Below are positions 13,901 through 28,900 of a stretch of DNA of 64,000 nt, in pieces. The notes under the pieces were generated by a model that was not told the DNA's origin, ran no database searches, and was given only the letters and a program-made list of their open reading frames with translations. The stretch is from the NCBI RefSeq assembly GCF_037975245.1, contig NC_092571.1, positions 16,797,917-16,861,916 on the forward strand. Direction: 5' to 3'. The position numbers and the translations under genes are program-made. Source of the stretch: Apostichopus japonicus (taxonomy: Eukaryota; Echinodermata; Holothuroidea; Aspidochirotida; Stichopodidae). The stretch's first letter is position 1. Each line of letters begins with the position of its first letter.

Positions 13901-16900
13901 AGGAGACGACACGATGGGGTCGCCTTTCCCATCGTGAGAGATTACGATGTACTTATGTTGCACCCTCTGTTTACTTTGCAACAGGTCCTCTATCCTTAGA
14001 CTCTCAAGGCTCAACATGATGGACGTTGTGAAACTTGTCGGCTTTTCAAAGTCGACGTGGAAGTTCTGAAAACTGACCGTCACTAGGCCCTGCTCTCCAT
14101 CGCTGAGGTCGCCCCGCAGCTCGATCTCCAGTTTGGGGAGATCGAACTGGACCGAAATCACGGTCGCCGATTCGGTCGTTTCGGTCTCGACATCGTCGTC
14201 TTTGGTTTCGATGTCAAATTGACTTTCAGAATCCATCTCTTTCGAGGAAAAGAGTTGCTCTGCTCTTTTTCGCTCTGCAGGACTTGACTCTCGGCTTTCT
14301 TGTCTTCCTAGAGGTTGTTGGTACGTCAGGTTATCGACGGTCTCTAGGACCTGTTCGTAAATGTGTTTGGACAAAACTACCCGAAGAGGATGGAGAACTC
14401 TTCCAGATATCAGGGGTTCCTTCCCATCCTCTTCCTCCTGCTCCTCAAGGAGACTGGTGTCACTGAAATGTTTCCTGCCTCTGTTGAGTACAAACTCTAT
14501 CGAAGAGTTGTGAAGAATTTCTGTTCCAAAGTAATTGTTAGAGTGTAGTGGTGGAGCCTGACTCCTGTATCCGCCTTGGAAAGCCTGCTTAAAGTCCTCG
14601 GAATTAAAAGAGAATAGATTCATGTCGGTGATGTTGACCAAAAACTGACTCCGATCGCCCCCGTTGACGGGTCTCAGAGGAGTGGAAAACATCGACCAAG
14701 AACTGGACGCCTGTAGAGAAGGCGCTTTCTTTTCGACTTTGATGTTGCCCAGGCGACCGACGAGTAACTCCGAACTTTGCGGGGACCTGGGGACGATGAT
14801 GACGGGACTCTGCATGAAGATTTCAAACTGCCAATCTACTTCCTTCTCTGTCGACACGGTGTCGGTCAGATCCCGACCGATTACCTGACCTCCGACATTC
14901 GGACTTTCCAACATCGTATCGAAGACGCTTGGAGTGAGAGAAATTTCCGATTTCAACTCCGGTCTGATGAAGTCCTTCGCTGCTGCACTGGCAACTTTTT
15001 GTATAGATCCAGCCAGGTGTGTCACCGAACTCTGAAATTCGTCGAAACACTTTGTGAGAGCGTCTAGAAATCTTGGGACGTGCGTGTAGCATAGCGACGC
15101 AAATCGGACGTCCAATAAGTTCTTGTCTTTGTACACGCTCTGGTTCATCAACTCGGCGGACGAATCAAATGCCAGCACTGATTCGTCTTCTACGCCACAG
15201 TTTGCATTTTTGGTCCAATGAAAGTTACAGGCTCTCAGATCCTCCTCTAAGTTTTCTCCATCGGCGCTGTTGGCCATCTGCAGAGCAATCTGATAAAGGT
15301 CGAAAGTCTTTTGCGACCCGCCCCCGTAGCGAGGAGACGGAGTTCTGGCTTCGTGGTCCGAGTCCTGCCCGACGCTGAATATCTTTTGGTACTTGTTGCC
15401 CTCGGGGGTGACGTCCAGTAATTGCAATCCACCGAGATGACCTTTCACCCACTGAGAGCCACCTGCAATGTAAGGCATGAACAATCCTTAATGAACAGGA
15501 ACATGTTGGTGCTTGTTAGAGTGTCAAGTGCTCCACAATAGTACGTACAACACCATACCCTATTCCTTGATCATTAACACAAGCAGAAGCTACTGAATGC
15601 TGCAATATTCTTGATTTGAAAAATGCTGAATATCTGCACCCCCCTGCAACCCCCCCCCCATTTTGTACTCCATTTAAGTTTTTCATCACACACTACTCTT
15701 TAACTGTCATAAAGATACTGTGTGTTGGTGTGATCTACTTCCAAAGTGGATCTTTCAGAGACCTTTTTAAACTTGACCTCAAGCATTGAAGTCCTCTTGG
15801 TATGTAAACTTTATGCAGGATACTTCTTATCTTTAAGGCTTTGGGAAGGGGGAGAGGGGGAGACAGGGAGAGGGCTGAGGTGGAGAGGGCAGACAGAGAG
15901 AGGGGGAGAGGGGGAGGGGGCTCTTCATATGTGAATACAAATCGGTCCTTTTAATCCTTCTTGCCATGTTACCCAAAAGAAGCAGTTACAATTCAACACT
16001 TTCATTCCACACTGTACCTGTGCTGGCCTGGACATGTGCATCACTAATTGTCACCGTGGCAACCTTTTGTCCAACGAAGACCTTGTTTTCTTTTACTCTC
16101 TTCATGAGAACCACGTTAAGTCTGTGAAAGTCAGCGACTAGGTCCATCTTGGTACTCTCCCCTTCAGAAACCTGGAATGGGGTGTATTGGAAACTTTGTA
16201 ACTTTTCTATCTTTTTTTGTTGACAAAGATACTTGATATCACTGACCAAGTCATAGAACAAGTCATTCAGCAATCCAAAACCATCCAGGAAGTTTAACTT
16301 CCTGATCAACCAGAATAAGTAATAAATTAACAATTCTCAAGGTCTTTCAAGGTAAAGTAAGGCAGTTGGTTGTCTGTTCCCCCCCCCTCCCCCCCCCTGA
16401 AAAAACCTGTCAATAGCGTAAAATGTATTCCTATTATGTTGCATTATAGTCATGAGGAATATGGGTCATGAGGGATAAGGGTCATGAAGCATAAGGGTCA
16501 TGAGGGATAAAGGTCATGAGGGATGTTTCAAGAACGACTGTCACTCATCAAAACCAACATGGATATTAAGTCTTGGCTTTCAAAACTGACAAGGTCCACA
16601 TTAAATTTGCGGACAAGATTGAGGGAAGATAAAGTTGTCCCCATGATCTGGAAAGTTAATGAATACCAGCTAAATGCATCTTTCTTGGGAGGCAAGAAAG
16701 CAATACTCCGTATTTGTCCTATAAACCATCATTGCATTATCAACTTGAATGAATATGTGGTGAAACACAACAGACAGATCTGAACTGTCAATCCAACTAA
16801 CCGTTGAAATATTCATGGTGCTGGAATCAACCAAAGTTGACTCCCTGGATGTATTGAGATCTGTCGGTAGCACTTGCTTGAGGAACGACATCAGTTCGAC

Positions 16901-19900
16901 GATTGTCTCTTGATTGGCTGAAATGAACACATGTGACGGAAAACTTGAAAGACGAATTGTACGGTAACATCTGTGATGAAGTAATGCTTTAACACCTGTT
17001 TTTTGGTACTACTTGCAGCAAGTTTAAAAGAGCCATAGGGATTGTCAACAACTACGAGAGGGTGTCATATTTCATAGCAAACCTTTTCAAAATCCTCAAG
17101 AATTATTTTATTATTTCATGATTTTAGTTGCAAAAAAAAAGAAGAAATATTTACAAATGTTTGCTTAGCATCATACAAATCACAAACACCAAACCAACAG
17201 GAAGAGCCTTGTTCTAAGAATTATTTCTTCCTCTCTGGATAAATAACAATTACAATGTCACAAAACTATACTGTTGCCAGATGCAATCATTGGATTAAGT
17301 TAAATTCACATTCATACCGATAACGTCCAGGTTATTAAAATGAACCGAGGCCACTTGAGATGGCACAGCGCCCTCAGTATTAGACGGTGATTTAGGGTTT
17401 ATCAGGATCCAGTTGGCGGTGATTAAGGCTTCCGAGTCGCTGTAATCGTCCATGGCCGGTTCTTCCTTTGAGACATCCGAGCTCGCCCATCTCGATGTGA
17501 GAGACACTGGCAAGAGGGCAGCAGATAGGTTCTTCCCAGCTTGTGTTAACCTCGAGGCAAAGTCAGGCTGTAGTGGTACCTCTGGTCCCCTCTCGACGGG
17601 AGATGCCGGCGACTGAGGTGAGGCTGGTGACCTGGGAGTGGAAGTCTCGCTGTCCACGATGCTCCCACTAGGAGCGTGAATACTGCAATGATTAAAAATA
17701 TAAAACTTACAATAAGAAAAATACCCTCGAATGCGGTAGTAACTCTGGCCTAAGCTTGTCTGGCATATTTTATTGTTTCTGTCTTATGATACTAATATTT
17801 AAAGGTCTGACCCAAACTGACCTCAAGTCTTTGTGTGATGCTACCAACAGTTCAAAATCCGGTCCAAACTGCTGCAGAGCATCGATCAAGAGCAGGCCGT
17901 GGACGGTCAAGGATATCGAGGTGTCATACGGTCTCTTGGTAAGGTTGGCTTTAGCACCAAACACCTGCAGCTCAACGATAGTACGACCTGGATAATGACA
18001 AAGAGAAACGAACAATGCAAATTATGACAGAGAGACAGAAACGATGTGAATTGAAACAACGTCACTTGGGGTTACCCCTCACTAGCTACCAAGATACCTT
18101 CATTTACCTACCCTCCCCCCCCCCCCTACTTTTCACTCTCATGCAAAAACACACAATCTTACAAGTATATCAAATTACAGACCTAATTTACAGCCTAAAT
18201 ATGCCTCAGAATGCACTATTTCAAGTCTACCATTTTGTTTGTCTCGGGGAGGAACCCCCCCAAAAAAAACACACACACATGGGATTTGGCTTCATTAACC
18301 TTATGGCCACACCATTCCTTTATAAAAACCTGGATCCCCCCCCCCCCCTGTTGACTTACAGAAGATCAATCAGCCATTATAAGAAATAGTTTCTTGTTTA
18401 ACTTATATGTCAACTAAAATGACCAGGACTTACTTCTACTTTGTACTTCCAAGGAGATCTTGTCAACACAAAACTGAGTTTCTAATAACCTTGATTCTTC
18501 CAACAGGGCTTGCGTCTTCTGTGTAAATGTTTCTTCCATTCCACTGAGAAAGAAAGAAACAGAAATATAAAGAAAACAAGGAGCAAATAGAAAGAGCCAG
18601 AAACAGAGAATATTCTTCTTTCCTTAGAGACAAACCACTTTGAGAGTGCCATTTGGAATTAACTTTGTCATTATATGCTGAGGAAAGATGTGGAAATTTG
18701 TCATATGTTAGTCAAATGTATGTATCAAGGTAACTCCAACCAGGTGTATACAATATACTCAGCACCAATGTGAATGCATATAATTACCTGATTGGATTTG
18801 AACCGTGAACCTTAGTATGTAAGTAACTTGATGTATACAGTATGAAGTGACCTCAGCGAGGTGAGCAGAATATATCGGGTACCACGGTACCACGGTAACC
18901 ACATGTACCGTTTGTCTATCTTGATTTCGGAAACACCATACACTCTAACAATGTGACTTTTTTTCTGTAAGCATACTGCAGTATACACCATGTACCTATG
19001 TGGCTCTGTTTAGTGGGTACCCGAAGTGGCTGTTTACTGGGTACCCGAAGTGGCTCTGTTTAATGGGTACTGGAATGATTTCGGAAACAACCATGTTCTA
19101 ACTTACCTAGTGTCTGCCGTCTTTGTTTCTGGTTTGGCAAAGACTCCGTGGACACTGACGTCTCCCGCTCTGGAGTCTTTATCAGAGTCTGTTAGTAACG
19201 TGAGGCAGTGATTGAGAGCAAGTATCTTAAAAGAAGGAAAGACCAGGGAAGAGTTAAAAGCCATCAAAAGAGGAAAAACTAAACAGTTAATGTTCAAAAT
19301 GTTGAACTTGATGCACCTAAAATCTTTAATCTCCAATCTCAACAGCATGATACCCATATATCCATCTGTTTTCTCTACTACAAATGTAGAGTCGTTCAAA
19401 CAGGGGCGTAGAGAGCACACTGCTCAAAACTTTCATGAACACAAAAAAATTAAATTTGTAGTTTAGAAGAAGTGGAAAGTTTGTCATAAAGTAGTCTACA
19501 TTTTCAATGTCCCAACTGGGCCACTGTAATATCATCTACAGAACTAAAATTCTACTGATGGATGTAAACTAGACTCCAGCAGTTTTCTATCCCTGTGCTT
19601 TCTTACCGCTCCCTATGCAAGTGGTTAGCTACATGCTTACTTCAAGAGCATACGGAGAGCAGTGGAGGAAAAAGACTGCATCTCGTCATCAAACTTAACG
19701 TCTTGACGTCTGTGAATGACTACGAAGGCTAAATCCGCAGGTCATGTACTGTCAGAGACTCCGGTAACATTAAATTTACTATACTGCTTGGGATGTACTT
19801 ATACCTGTTTTTGCATTTAATGGAACACAGACGTATCGCTTACTTTCTGTTCGTTGACATGGATAGAGAGGCTGGGAATGGAGCCAGACAGGGTGGCACT

Positions 19901-22900
19901 GGGCCACTGTGGGTCCGTGGTGAACATCAGTCTCCTTTCAACCTTGACTGAGATATTAAACTTCTTCACAACCTGCAGAGGACTCTGGCTTCTGGCGTTA
20001 GCCATCTTCCAGTTGTTCGTCGCCCTCCCGACCATCACTTGAAGATCTGATAGGTTTAGTGTGTAGCTGTTGGGGAAATATATTTCATTAAACTATCACT
20101 CACTGAAAAAGTTGTTGTTTAACATTACCAAAATGATGTATATATTAAAATTAATCAACTTATGGCTTTATTTCCAATTACATCATGCTAACCCTGCCCT
20201 CTTACCCAAGCCCTCTCCCAAATGTATTTATCTAGGAGTATGTCTTTGTGACATACTCTTTATGGCATATTAGCATTCACAGTAGCATGTGTTCAACCAA
20301 ATTTGCTGTTATAAACAAACACTCATAAAATGTAGGTATTTAACACTTTCATCACATTGGGAAGGGGGGGAGGGGAGCGCGAGGAATAGGGGGTATTCAT
20401 TGTCCTTGCACTAATATTAACGCTTGTCTTACATGCTAGCTCTTTGTATTGTTCACTACTTGTCAAATAAAACATAGCACAGCCACAAACACCCCTATCT
20501 AGCTGTTTGACTTCATTCTGAGGAATATATCTGTGATCATTAGACATACACACGAGATACCTCTACTTTGATAACAGTGATTTAACTCTGAATTCGCTGA
20601 ACATTTTCAAAACAATCCAAATTCCACCACTTCAATGCTACAATGCATTGAAAAACAAAAGGAAAAACAACCATCTCCAACCCCACCCCTAAGGAAGCAA
20701 CAACTACAACAATGTAGTGTCAAAGTTTATAAAGCACTGCTTAGCCGACACATGTGAAGGTTTTTTCTGATAAACAGGGAATTTTACATCTTTGAGATCT
20801 TCATGCATATTTTGTATTGAGTTGGAATCGGCCCTAAATGAGGATACATGTCCATGTCCTGTCACGTATCAATGTATATATTTAGTGCCTATAGGTTGCC
20901 ATGGAGACTGAGCACTATTTATTAAACAAACCTATCATAGAGCTTTGCTCTGAGGGCTTCCTGAGTCAGCTCAGAACCGAGGTCCGCCTCTGTTAGCTCT
21001 TCCATGGTTACCATTGCTTCCTCCTCCATTGAATACTCACTAGGTGGGGTTGACAACGGGGTGCAGAAATCGTCATCGAGGTCTAGATGAGCCACATGGA
21101 TGAGAAAGAAATATGGAAATAGAGAGTCTTTTCAATAATTCTTTTCGACATTGATATAAAATACGAATGAGGTTTTGAAGTTGTTACAGAAATTTGAAGG
21201 TTGAGGCATGCTGTGTAATTTAAATAGCAACATGTGGTACAGAAAACTGTCACGGATTTGAGCTTTTTGAGTTATCAAAACAAATCAAAACTATTTCTTG
21301 TACAAATAAATCAACATAGGAAAATTCCCTTTAATCCCTTTAAATAAAATGATCCTATCGGTAGATTCTGAGTAACAATAGCAAAAGTCTTTCTTTACCT
21401 TCGTTGTCGTCGATGTCGATATCCGCAGAAGTTTCGGACTTTCCTTTTCCTTTGGCAGTGTTGCTTGTCAGCTGCAGACGACCAAAATCTAATACAACCT
21501 GATCCGAGGAAAGAGGAAGAAGAAAATTATCAAACAAGTGGATTACATGCGAGAAAAATTGAACGATAGTTTCTCGACGAAATTAAAAAAAAATGCAAGT
21601 TTGAAGGGAACATTACCAAACAATCCTTAATCAACTAGGATTCTGAAAAAGTACCCCTTCTCTCCTCTACGTAAAATATTTCCCTTTCGAATAAACCTAG
21701 TCTTTGTTGACCTTTAAATATCTTTAAGTAGATGAACATTGAAAAACTGACTGGGAAAATGTACAAACAATTGAAAAAAGCAAAGAATTTTTTTATACCA
21801 GAATGGGATTCAAAACAAATGACCTGTGACCCTGAGGTCAAATGGTTTGAATCATGTTCTAGACAAACCTTTCTTTGTCCTTTTTTATTGTCCTTTATAG
21901 ATCACAAAAAAAAGTTTTAATAAGAAAAGAAAAAACTATTCCCTCACCAAAGTTGCATCTTTCCTGTGGAAGCTATCTGGAACAATAATCTGAGGCGCTG
22001 CTATTTCAAGTTGTACATCCCACCTCTTGACTTTATTCTGTTGAGGAGAAATAAAACAAGTTTTACGATACTCTTGATTCAGAGACCAAACATAAAGAGT
22101 AGCTAAGTCCCCAAATAAGTTAGATTTAGGAAGCTGACTTTTTCAGTGGCTTAGAAAATTAGTGGAATAATTATATCTTTTAATGAGAGGCCCAAACTTC
22201 TAAACACTCTCCTCTAACCCCCCCCCCTCCTCTCCCTTAAAAAGAAGATCTTAAAGCTGTTTTTATAAATTATGTCAACCATTTTTTCTTTAATTTTTAA
22301 ATCTCACCTCTTCCTCGCCTTCTAAGAGTGTGTCGAGAGTATAAATCAGATCCTGTTTGGTTTGATTTTTCAGTTCTTCGTATCTGAGCCTTGCCGTCTC
22401 GGCTAATTTGAGCTCTGATGCTCTGCTTGTGAGACCTGACATCCCTTCCGTCTTTGAACTGAAGAAACTGGACACTCTCTGCATCGCATCGGGGTTGTAG
22501 ATCATATCCAGAGGTCTTGTTGCTATCTCTAATCTGAAAATTGATGAATATATCACAATATGACTAAAATCTCATTAATTTCCCAATAAACAATTCTCTC
22601 CCCACCCCCCAAAAAAAATGGACGATAGAAATATAGATACCAAATCCTCTTCATTCTGCATTACAGCCAGTAACAATCCAGATTAACTAGCAACCATTTG
22701 GACTAAAAAAAAAACCTACTTAAAAAATCTTTTTAGACAGCATTACTGCAATATTTAACTGTGTATTAAATTCTTTTCATGTGCAATACTCAAACAAACT
22801 CAAACGTGCATGCTTTATATTTTTCATACTCATTTATATTGTATTTTATTCTGCAGTTTTACTTCATATTTTGTGTCTTTTTTTTTTATTTACTGTTACA

Positions 22901-25900
22901 TAGTGTTTTAGAGCACTTTTGTGGATTTTACACTTTATAAAATAAATTATTATTATTTTTTATTACTAAAAGCAACAAACTTCACACTGTCATTCTTTGT
23001 ACAGAACTTTTAAGTTTTAACATGACTAAATTTGTTGAGCAGTGAAATAAAGTCACAAGAGATATAGGTGGTTTGTTTGTTAAGTTCTAAAAGGTTAAAG
23101 GGGAGAAAATCAGATTTGTTTTCCTAAACGAAGGCATTCAAAATCTTTACTACACTGTGAGTCTAAGTGTCCCAACAATGTTTGGATACCTCAACCATTG
23201 TTGATGTGCATTTCAAACTATCTGTTCTAATTTACAAACCCTTAGCAACCACAGAAACTGATACACATTAGCAGGATACTTATCGGGCTGCAAACAACTT
23301 CAAACTCTTCCAAAAATGGTGGATGGGAAAATTTCCAATCCTGGGAAACCAAAAGTGGACAAATCCGCTCGAAAATAATGATCTAGACACTTTGGGTGGT
23401 AGAATGAGAAGGGAAGGCGGTGACTGGAGGAATCGGTCGTAGAGGGTGCACAGTGTTAAAAGGTTACCAGGACATTCTAGGCACGGTAGAATGAGGGTGC
23501 TAAGGTTGTGGGGAGACAGGTAAGCGAGGAGCGAAGTAAATACTGATATACATAAGCCACAAACATCCACAGAAATGAAACATCTGTTTACATTACCTGT
23601 AGTCTGCACTAGAGGCTGGAGGATGCGACTCGTAGGCCATCTCAAAGAGCGGAGCTTCGCTGTCTGTCCTCTGTTTCTTGTAGGCCATCGAGTGTTCCAT
23701 GTACGAACCACCCTGCTGCTTAGATACAAGTCCAAACTGCTGCCGTTTTGGAATAGCACTCTCACCCTGAAAATACAGAAAGACCATTTTATGAGAAGAC
23801 TTCAAAGGCATTGTCGGAACTGAAATATTTCGATCCAACGATGCTGTTGGTTTAAAGTTGCCGTTAATGCTTCTCCTCAATTCATCAATTCAGAGTAGTC
23901 AATTGAGATAACACACTTCAAATTAGACTTGAAAATGTGCAGATTTTTGTTACTTGGATAGTCTGAAATGTAAGTAATAAACTGATCAGCATGTTACTAC
24001 ATAGAATGCCTGCGTAAACTTTGACTCCTATCGACTCTTACTCTTTGAAACCTGGCAAAATCTTTCCCCTATTTCATGGATTTACGTTAACGACCTAGTC
24101 ACACTTTAACTTTCTACCAAGTATATAGAAACTGAAAACTGACCTTTTTCTGAGGTGCAATTAGGGTAGGAAAGAGTGATCCTTTGGTGAACATGTCCCT
24201 GACAAACAGGCCTCCCAGTTTGGCGGTGAAGAGAGACGAATTCGTCCGAAGACGAGACTCGTAGTTCATCTTGACCATGGAGAATTCCAACTCAATGATT
24301 GTGCTCTCCGCTGGCTTCTGACCTTTCGACCTCTGACCTGTGTCGGGAGTGGTCGCTGAGGCCGACCGATCCTCATCGCTCTCGTCCGTGGGCGATCTCT
24401 TTCCAGACGTCGGGTGGTCTTTTCCTGCTAGTTTCAAAGAACCGCCCTCGAGATTAAAGTTGAGAAGAGCAAAGACGTTATCTCTCTTGAGCAGGTTGCT
24501 GTCAGCCTCTGGGTCACCAATGATATCTCGCAACTCATCTTCATCTAAAAAAATAGAAAAGAAAGGAAAATAAAGAATATGTTTGCAAATCTCTGGCTAA
24601 AAACATGATTGAAAGCACTTTAACTACCATATTATGAAATACTGATTCAAACTTCTGTCTTTTGTTTTCAACTTGAATTTACGTGTCTCCATACTCTCTC
24701 TTTCTGCCTAACACCCTAACCTACTCTCACCCCTACCCCCCCCCCTCCCCCGACACCATCTGTTTGATCTTCATCACCTTCCAGAGTAGTGACACAGCCT
24801 ACAACAGTTCCCTCAAAAGATTTTGAAACAGTACTTAACTCAGATTTAGCCTGAATAAATATTGCAATCAGTTGATAAGAAAAGCCCAACAGCCACTTCA
24901 TGAGACTTATGGGCAACTTTAAGGTTTATAGGCCACAAAGTGCTACTAATGTTATGACTAAAAGGCCGACACAGCCCACTCAATGTCGATATAAAAAAAA
25001 ACATTTCGATCCAGAGCTATAAATGCAAACAAGGTTAGGCCACGAAAGTCCTACAAAAATCACTGTGTTACTTTTTCAACTATGGTGACATTTAATGCAG
25101 TAAAGAGTCAAACACGCACAAAGCAAGGTGGGAGGGGCAGCAACCTTGCAAAAACGCAAACTTTAAAGGAACTTACCGATGGGAGGTGGCGAACTGGATA
25201 ATGGCGGTGACGCCTGACCCTGGGGTGCATTTGGCTGAGTGGACCAGGATGAACCCCACCCCCAGACCCATCTCTGCATGATACCTTCTTGCTTAGCTGT
25301 TTGACTGTTCATTGCCTGGACGGAAAGAAAACTGATTATGTTATCAATCTATATGCGATACGCAGCTGAATCTTTGTCATGTCTTTAAAACACCTCACAC
25401 GGTGAACACTGCCGTGTCCTGTTCTTAAATATTAACCACTTCCTTGTTTTAGAGCCTTTCGACGTGTTTACTAAATCTGCAAGTGAATGATACCCATAAA
25501 TGTGAGTCAATCATCTTTCTCTCCTGGGTGTCATCACCTAAAAATCTCATTTTGGTTCGTTCTCTCTTTGTATTATCGTTCTCCGTGAGTATGATAAGTA
25601 TTTATGCCATGTGATGTCGCTTTCCAAGGCGGAGGGTTCTTTGCCAAGTCCAGACAACTTTTGTACTTTAGCTTTACTTTCACTACATGATTGCATAAAA
25701 ATTGTACAAACCGAGCACGTTCAAAGAGATATAAGTATCATAATGAACGAACGAACCAACGAACGAACGAACGAACGAACAAACAAACAAACGAAACAAC
25801 CAAAGCCAGTCATTCAATCAATCAATGCTGAAGTAGAATCCAACATGTATTATCCTGTTGGATGTCAACCACGGAAAATAAAATACGGTTACGGTAATAA

Positions 25901-28900
25901 AACAGATTATCTTGTCAGGGGCAGAAGGAAATAACTGCTCGATAATTTACCTTCCTCTTCTCTTCTAATTCATCGTACAATCCCTGGCGAAGAGCGCGTA
26001 GTTCGGTAAAGTTAAGCTCCCTTTCCGCTTCTGCCATTTTCTCCTTGAAAGCAAAAGAAAATGATACAATCCAAGTGAAACAAAATGTGAGAGGAATATC
26101 TGTCAAATTATACAACACAAGGAACTGTTACAGCAAAGGAAAACGATACCAAATAGATGGAAAATCTTTCAATTGCTACTATTCATGCAATTTTTTCATA
26201 AAATTTTTAATAATAGTCCACATTACTTCCCAATTAAAGAAACTTATCTTTAAACTCAAATCAGGCTCAAATTTTGTACTTAAAGGCCTTGAAGCACTAA
26301 CCCTGCAAACCTCCTCACCTTCTTCTCCCCCAACCAAACAATATTGATGTAACTAACAGAGCACATGAAAAATTATAACTCCCATCCCACCACCTCCCCC
26401 AACCAAACAATATATATTAACTGACAGATCACATAAAGCCTTATCACTTCCGTCCCACCCTCCCCCCCCCCCCAAAACCGATCAATATAGATTTAACTGA
26501 CATATCACGTAAGCCTAATCACTCCCATCACAACCCTTCCCCCCCCCACCCACCCCAAAAACCTAAACAAAACATTTAACTAACAGGTTATATAATGCCT
26601 TATCCTCTGTGCATGAGTATAACAACTTAATTTCCAACATTAAATATTAAATTTTAAATTCAAATAAAGAAATGTAGATTCTCCCTTACATTTTCCCCAT
26701 TTCTCTTCATCATCACATTTGCATGCACTATTTACCTGTTCCTCTGTGTCCAGGATCATACCCTCCAGCTGCCTGTAATAAGCTCTGTAGTAATGTCCCA
26801 TATGCTTGAATTTATGCAAAAATGTCGCCCTACTTAATGTGGAGCTTCTATCTTCCAAAACTTTCCGAGTGCTCTGAATGGCAAACTTCCACCATTCCCT
26901 TGGACTGACAGAGAAAGAAGGGGGAAGAAAGAACCAGAAAGAAAAGCAATAAATTATAAAAATCTTCAGAATGATTACTAGGAGGATTCTATTCTTAGAC
27001 AATGCTCCTTGTCGTCATCACTTTGAATTAACATACAAACTAATGAGACGTAACTCAGAGGTGCCCCGGGAAGTTGATATAAATATTTACAATGTTGTTA
27101 TGTAAAAAACCTGTGATTACTGAAACATCTGCTTATCATGCTTTGTGCAACCAACTTAAGACTGAGCAGGAAGCAACAGTGGTGGTACCAGATTGTCCAA
27201 ACTGGATTAAGGGGGAATGAACGGGGTGGGGTTAGTGGCAAGCAAACAGTTGGAGGGAGTCAAATAGCTTGGTACGGTCAAACAAGCATCTTTATAAAGT
27301 GCACAGGGGCTTCAGTTACTGGAGATGACTGAGACGTACTTGATAAAAAACATGTGGAAAATAACTAAACGCTTATTGCTTTCTTAAAGACAAATCCATA
27401 AATCATAAATCAGAGATCCATAAATAAGGGAAGTTAGCTTATCTTCAAAACCTCTCACGGAGTTAAAGATTCACATAGTATCTACCTCTCCTTTACGGAA
27501 GCTGTCGGTCTCCATTTCCTGAAGGGGCGGGCTCTATCTGCCCTCTCAAACTCTTTCATGACCGTCACCAGGCCGTGGTACTGGTCCTCCGATAGAGAGA
27601 TTTGAATCCTGTTGAGGTCGGCGTCGCACAGGAAACGAGGGGTACCTCGAGACCGGAGAGGTTTGGTGGAGAGATTCCTGCGTAGCTTGGCTTCGGCGCT
27701 GATGGGCTCCAGGATGTACTGATGATCCTACGGAAGCAAATAATCATGAAGGCAAAATGAATTGTAGAATTTTTCATCTTTCAGAATGTTCATCAACTTT
27801 GAATGGATTTTCTAGATATCTTCCACCATTAACTGGTGACTATCACTCTCCTTCTACTAGAAGTTGGTGCTCTTTACAGGGTACAATCCCTGTGGGTGGG
27901 TAAATGTTCTTTCGTAGGGTAAATGAGAACAACATTCCTTTTGAGGGTATCGGGGGGGGGGGAGCGATATTTCTTTTTGAGTAGAGAGGGCAGATCCTCT
28001 TTTGGGGAGTATAGAAGGCTATATTCTCTTTGGATGGTAAAATCAATACCAGATGAGTCACAAACCTGTACTAAATTTTAAGCAAGGTTCAAAAAATATA
28101 AAAAACACAAGGCTCGGGAATGATTAATAACAAGCCTTGACCAGTATATGAACAGCAAGGACCAAGGTTCGTGATTATAACAACTGCTTGGATTATTTTA
28201 TTTTATTTTATTGACAATGGTAAAAGGGAAACATGAAAAGAAATGCAAGGCATAGCTATTTCACCCAATGAAAAATGAACTTAATGTAATGAACAAAATC
28301 TCTTACCACAAAGCCTCCTCTAGACTTGCTGATGAAGAGTTTCCTCTCGAAAGCCTCCTAAAATAAAAAAAAAAGGAGAATTGTGAACATATGCAACCAA
28401 AACAGAAGTTAAACCTATTAAACAGAGCATGGAACGGTGTCAAACAGAAGGAGCTGCAGTTTCAGCATCCGCTGCAATCAATATTAAACAATAGAGACTA
28501 TCTCTGTGGTCCAGTAGTGTCTATAGTGTGAAACTGCAGAGAAACACAAGATTATTAAGTCCTATGCAGGCATGCCCGTATGACGCTCCGGGCCCCTCAG
28601 AGTCCTTCTTTTGACACGGTGCCTTACCCAGAGTTCATACAGTTGAGATATTATGCTTTCATATTTACATGCAATTTTTTTTCCTCCAAGATATTCAATT
28701 AAACCATTACAGTGTTAAGACAGACTGACCTTGAGTGCATGAATGGCTAGATTAGCGAGAGGAGCGGCGTCCGTATCCCAGTAGATGGAGAAGTTGGTCA
28801 AATTGAGAAGCTTAAAGCTCATCCCTTCCTTTTTCTGCTCCTGGGTCAAGAGAGAAAGGTTGGGACACTTTTTAATGGTCAACATGATTTATTGGTGAAA

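Noticed and set aside
23280-23765. 161-residue minus-strand frame overlapping VPS13D exon 13
   Set aside because: It reads the exon in a shifted frame and continues into intron; the phase-consistent frame matches VPS13.
25590-26347. Possible CRISPR-like or regularly spaced array in the AACG repeats
   Set aside because: Simple tetranucleotide repeats without spacers in an animal genome.
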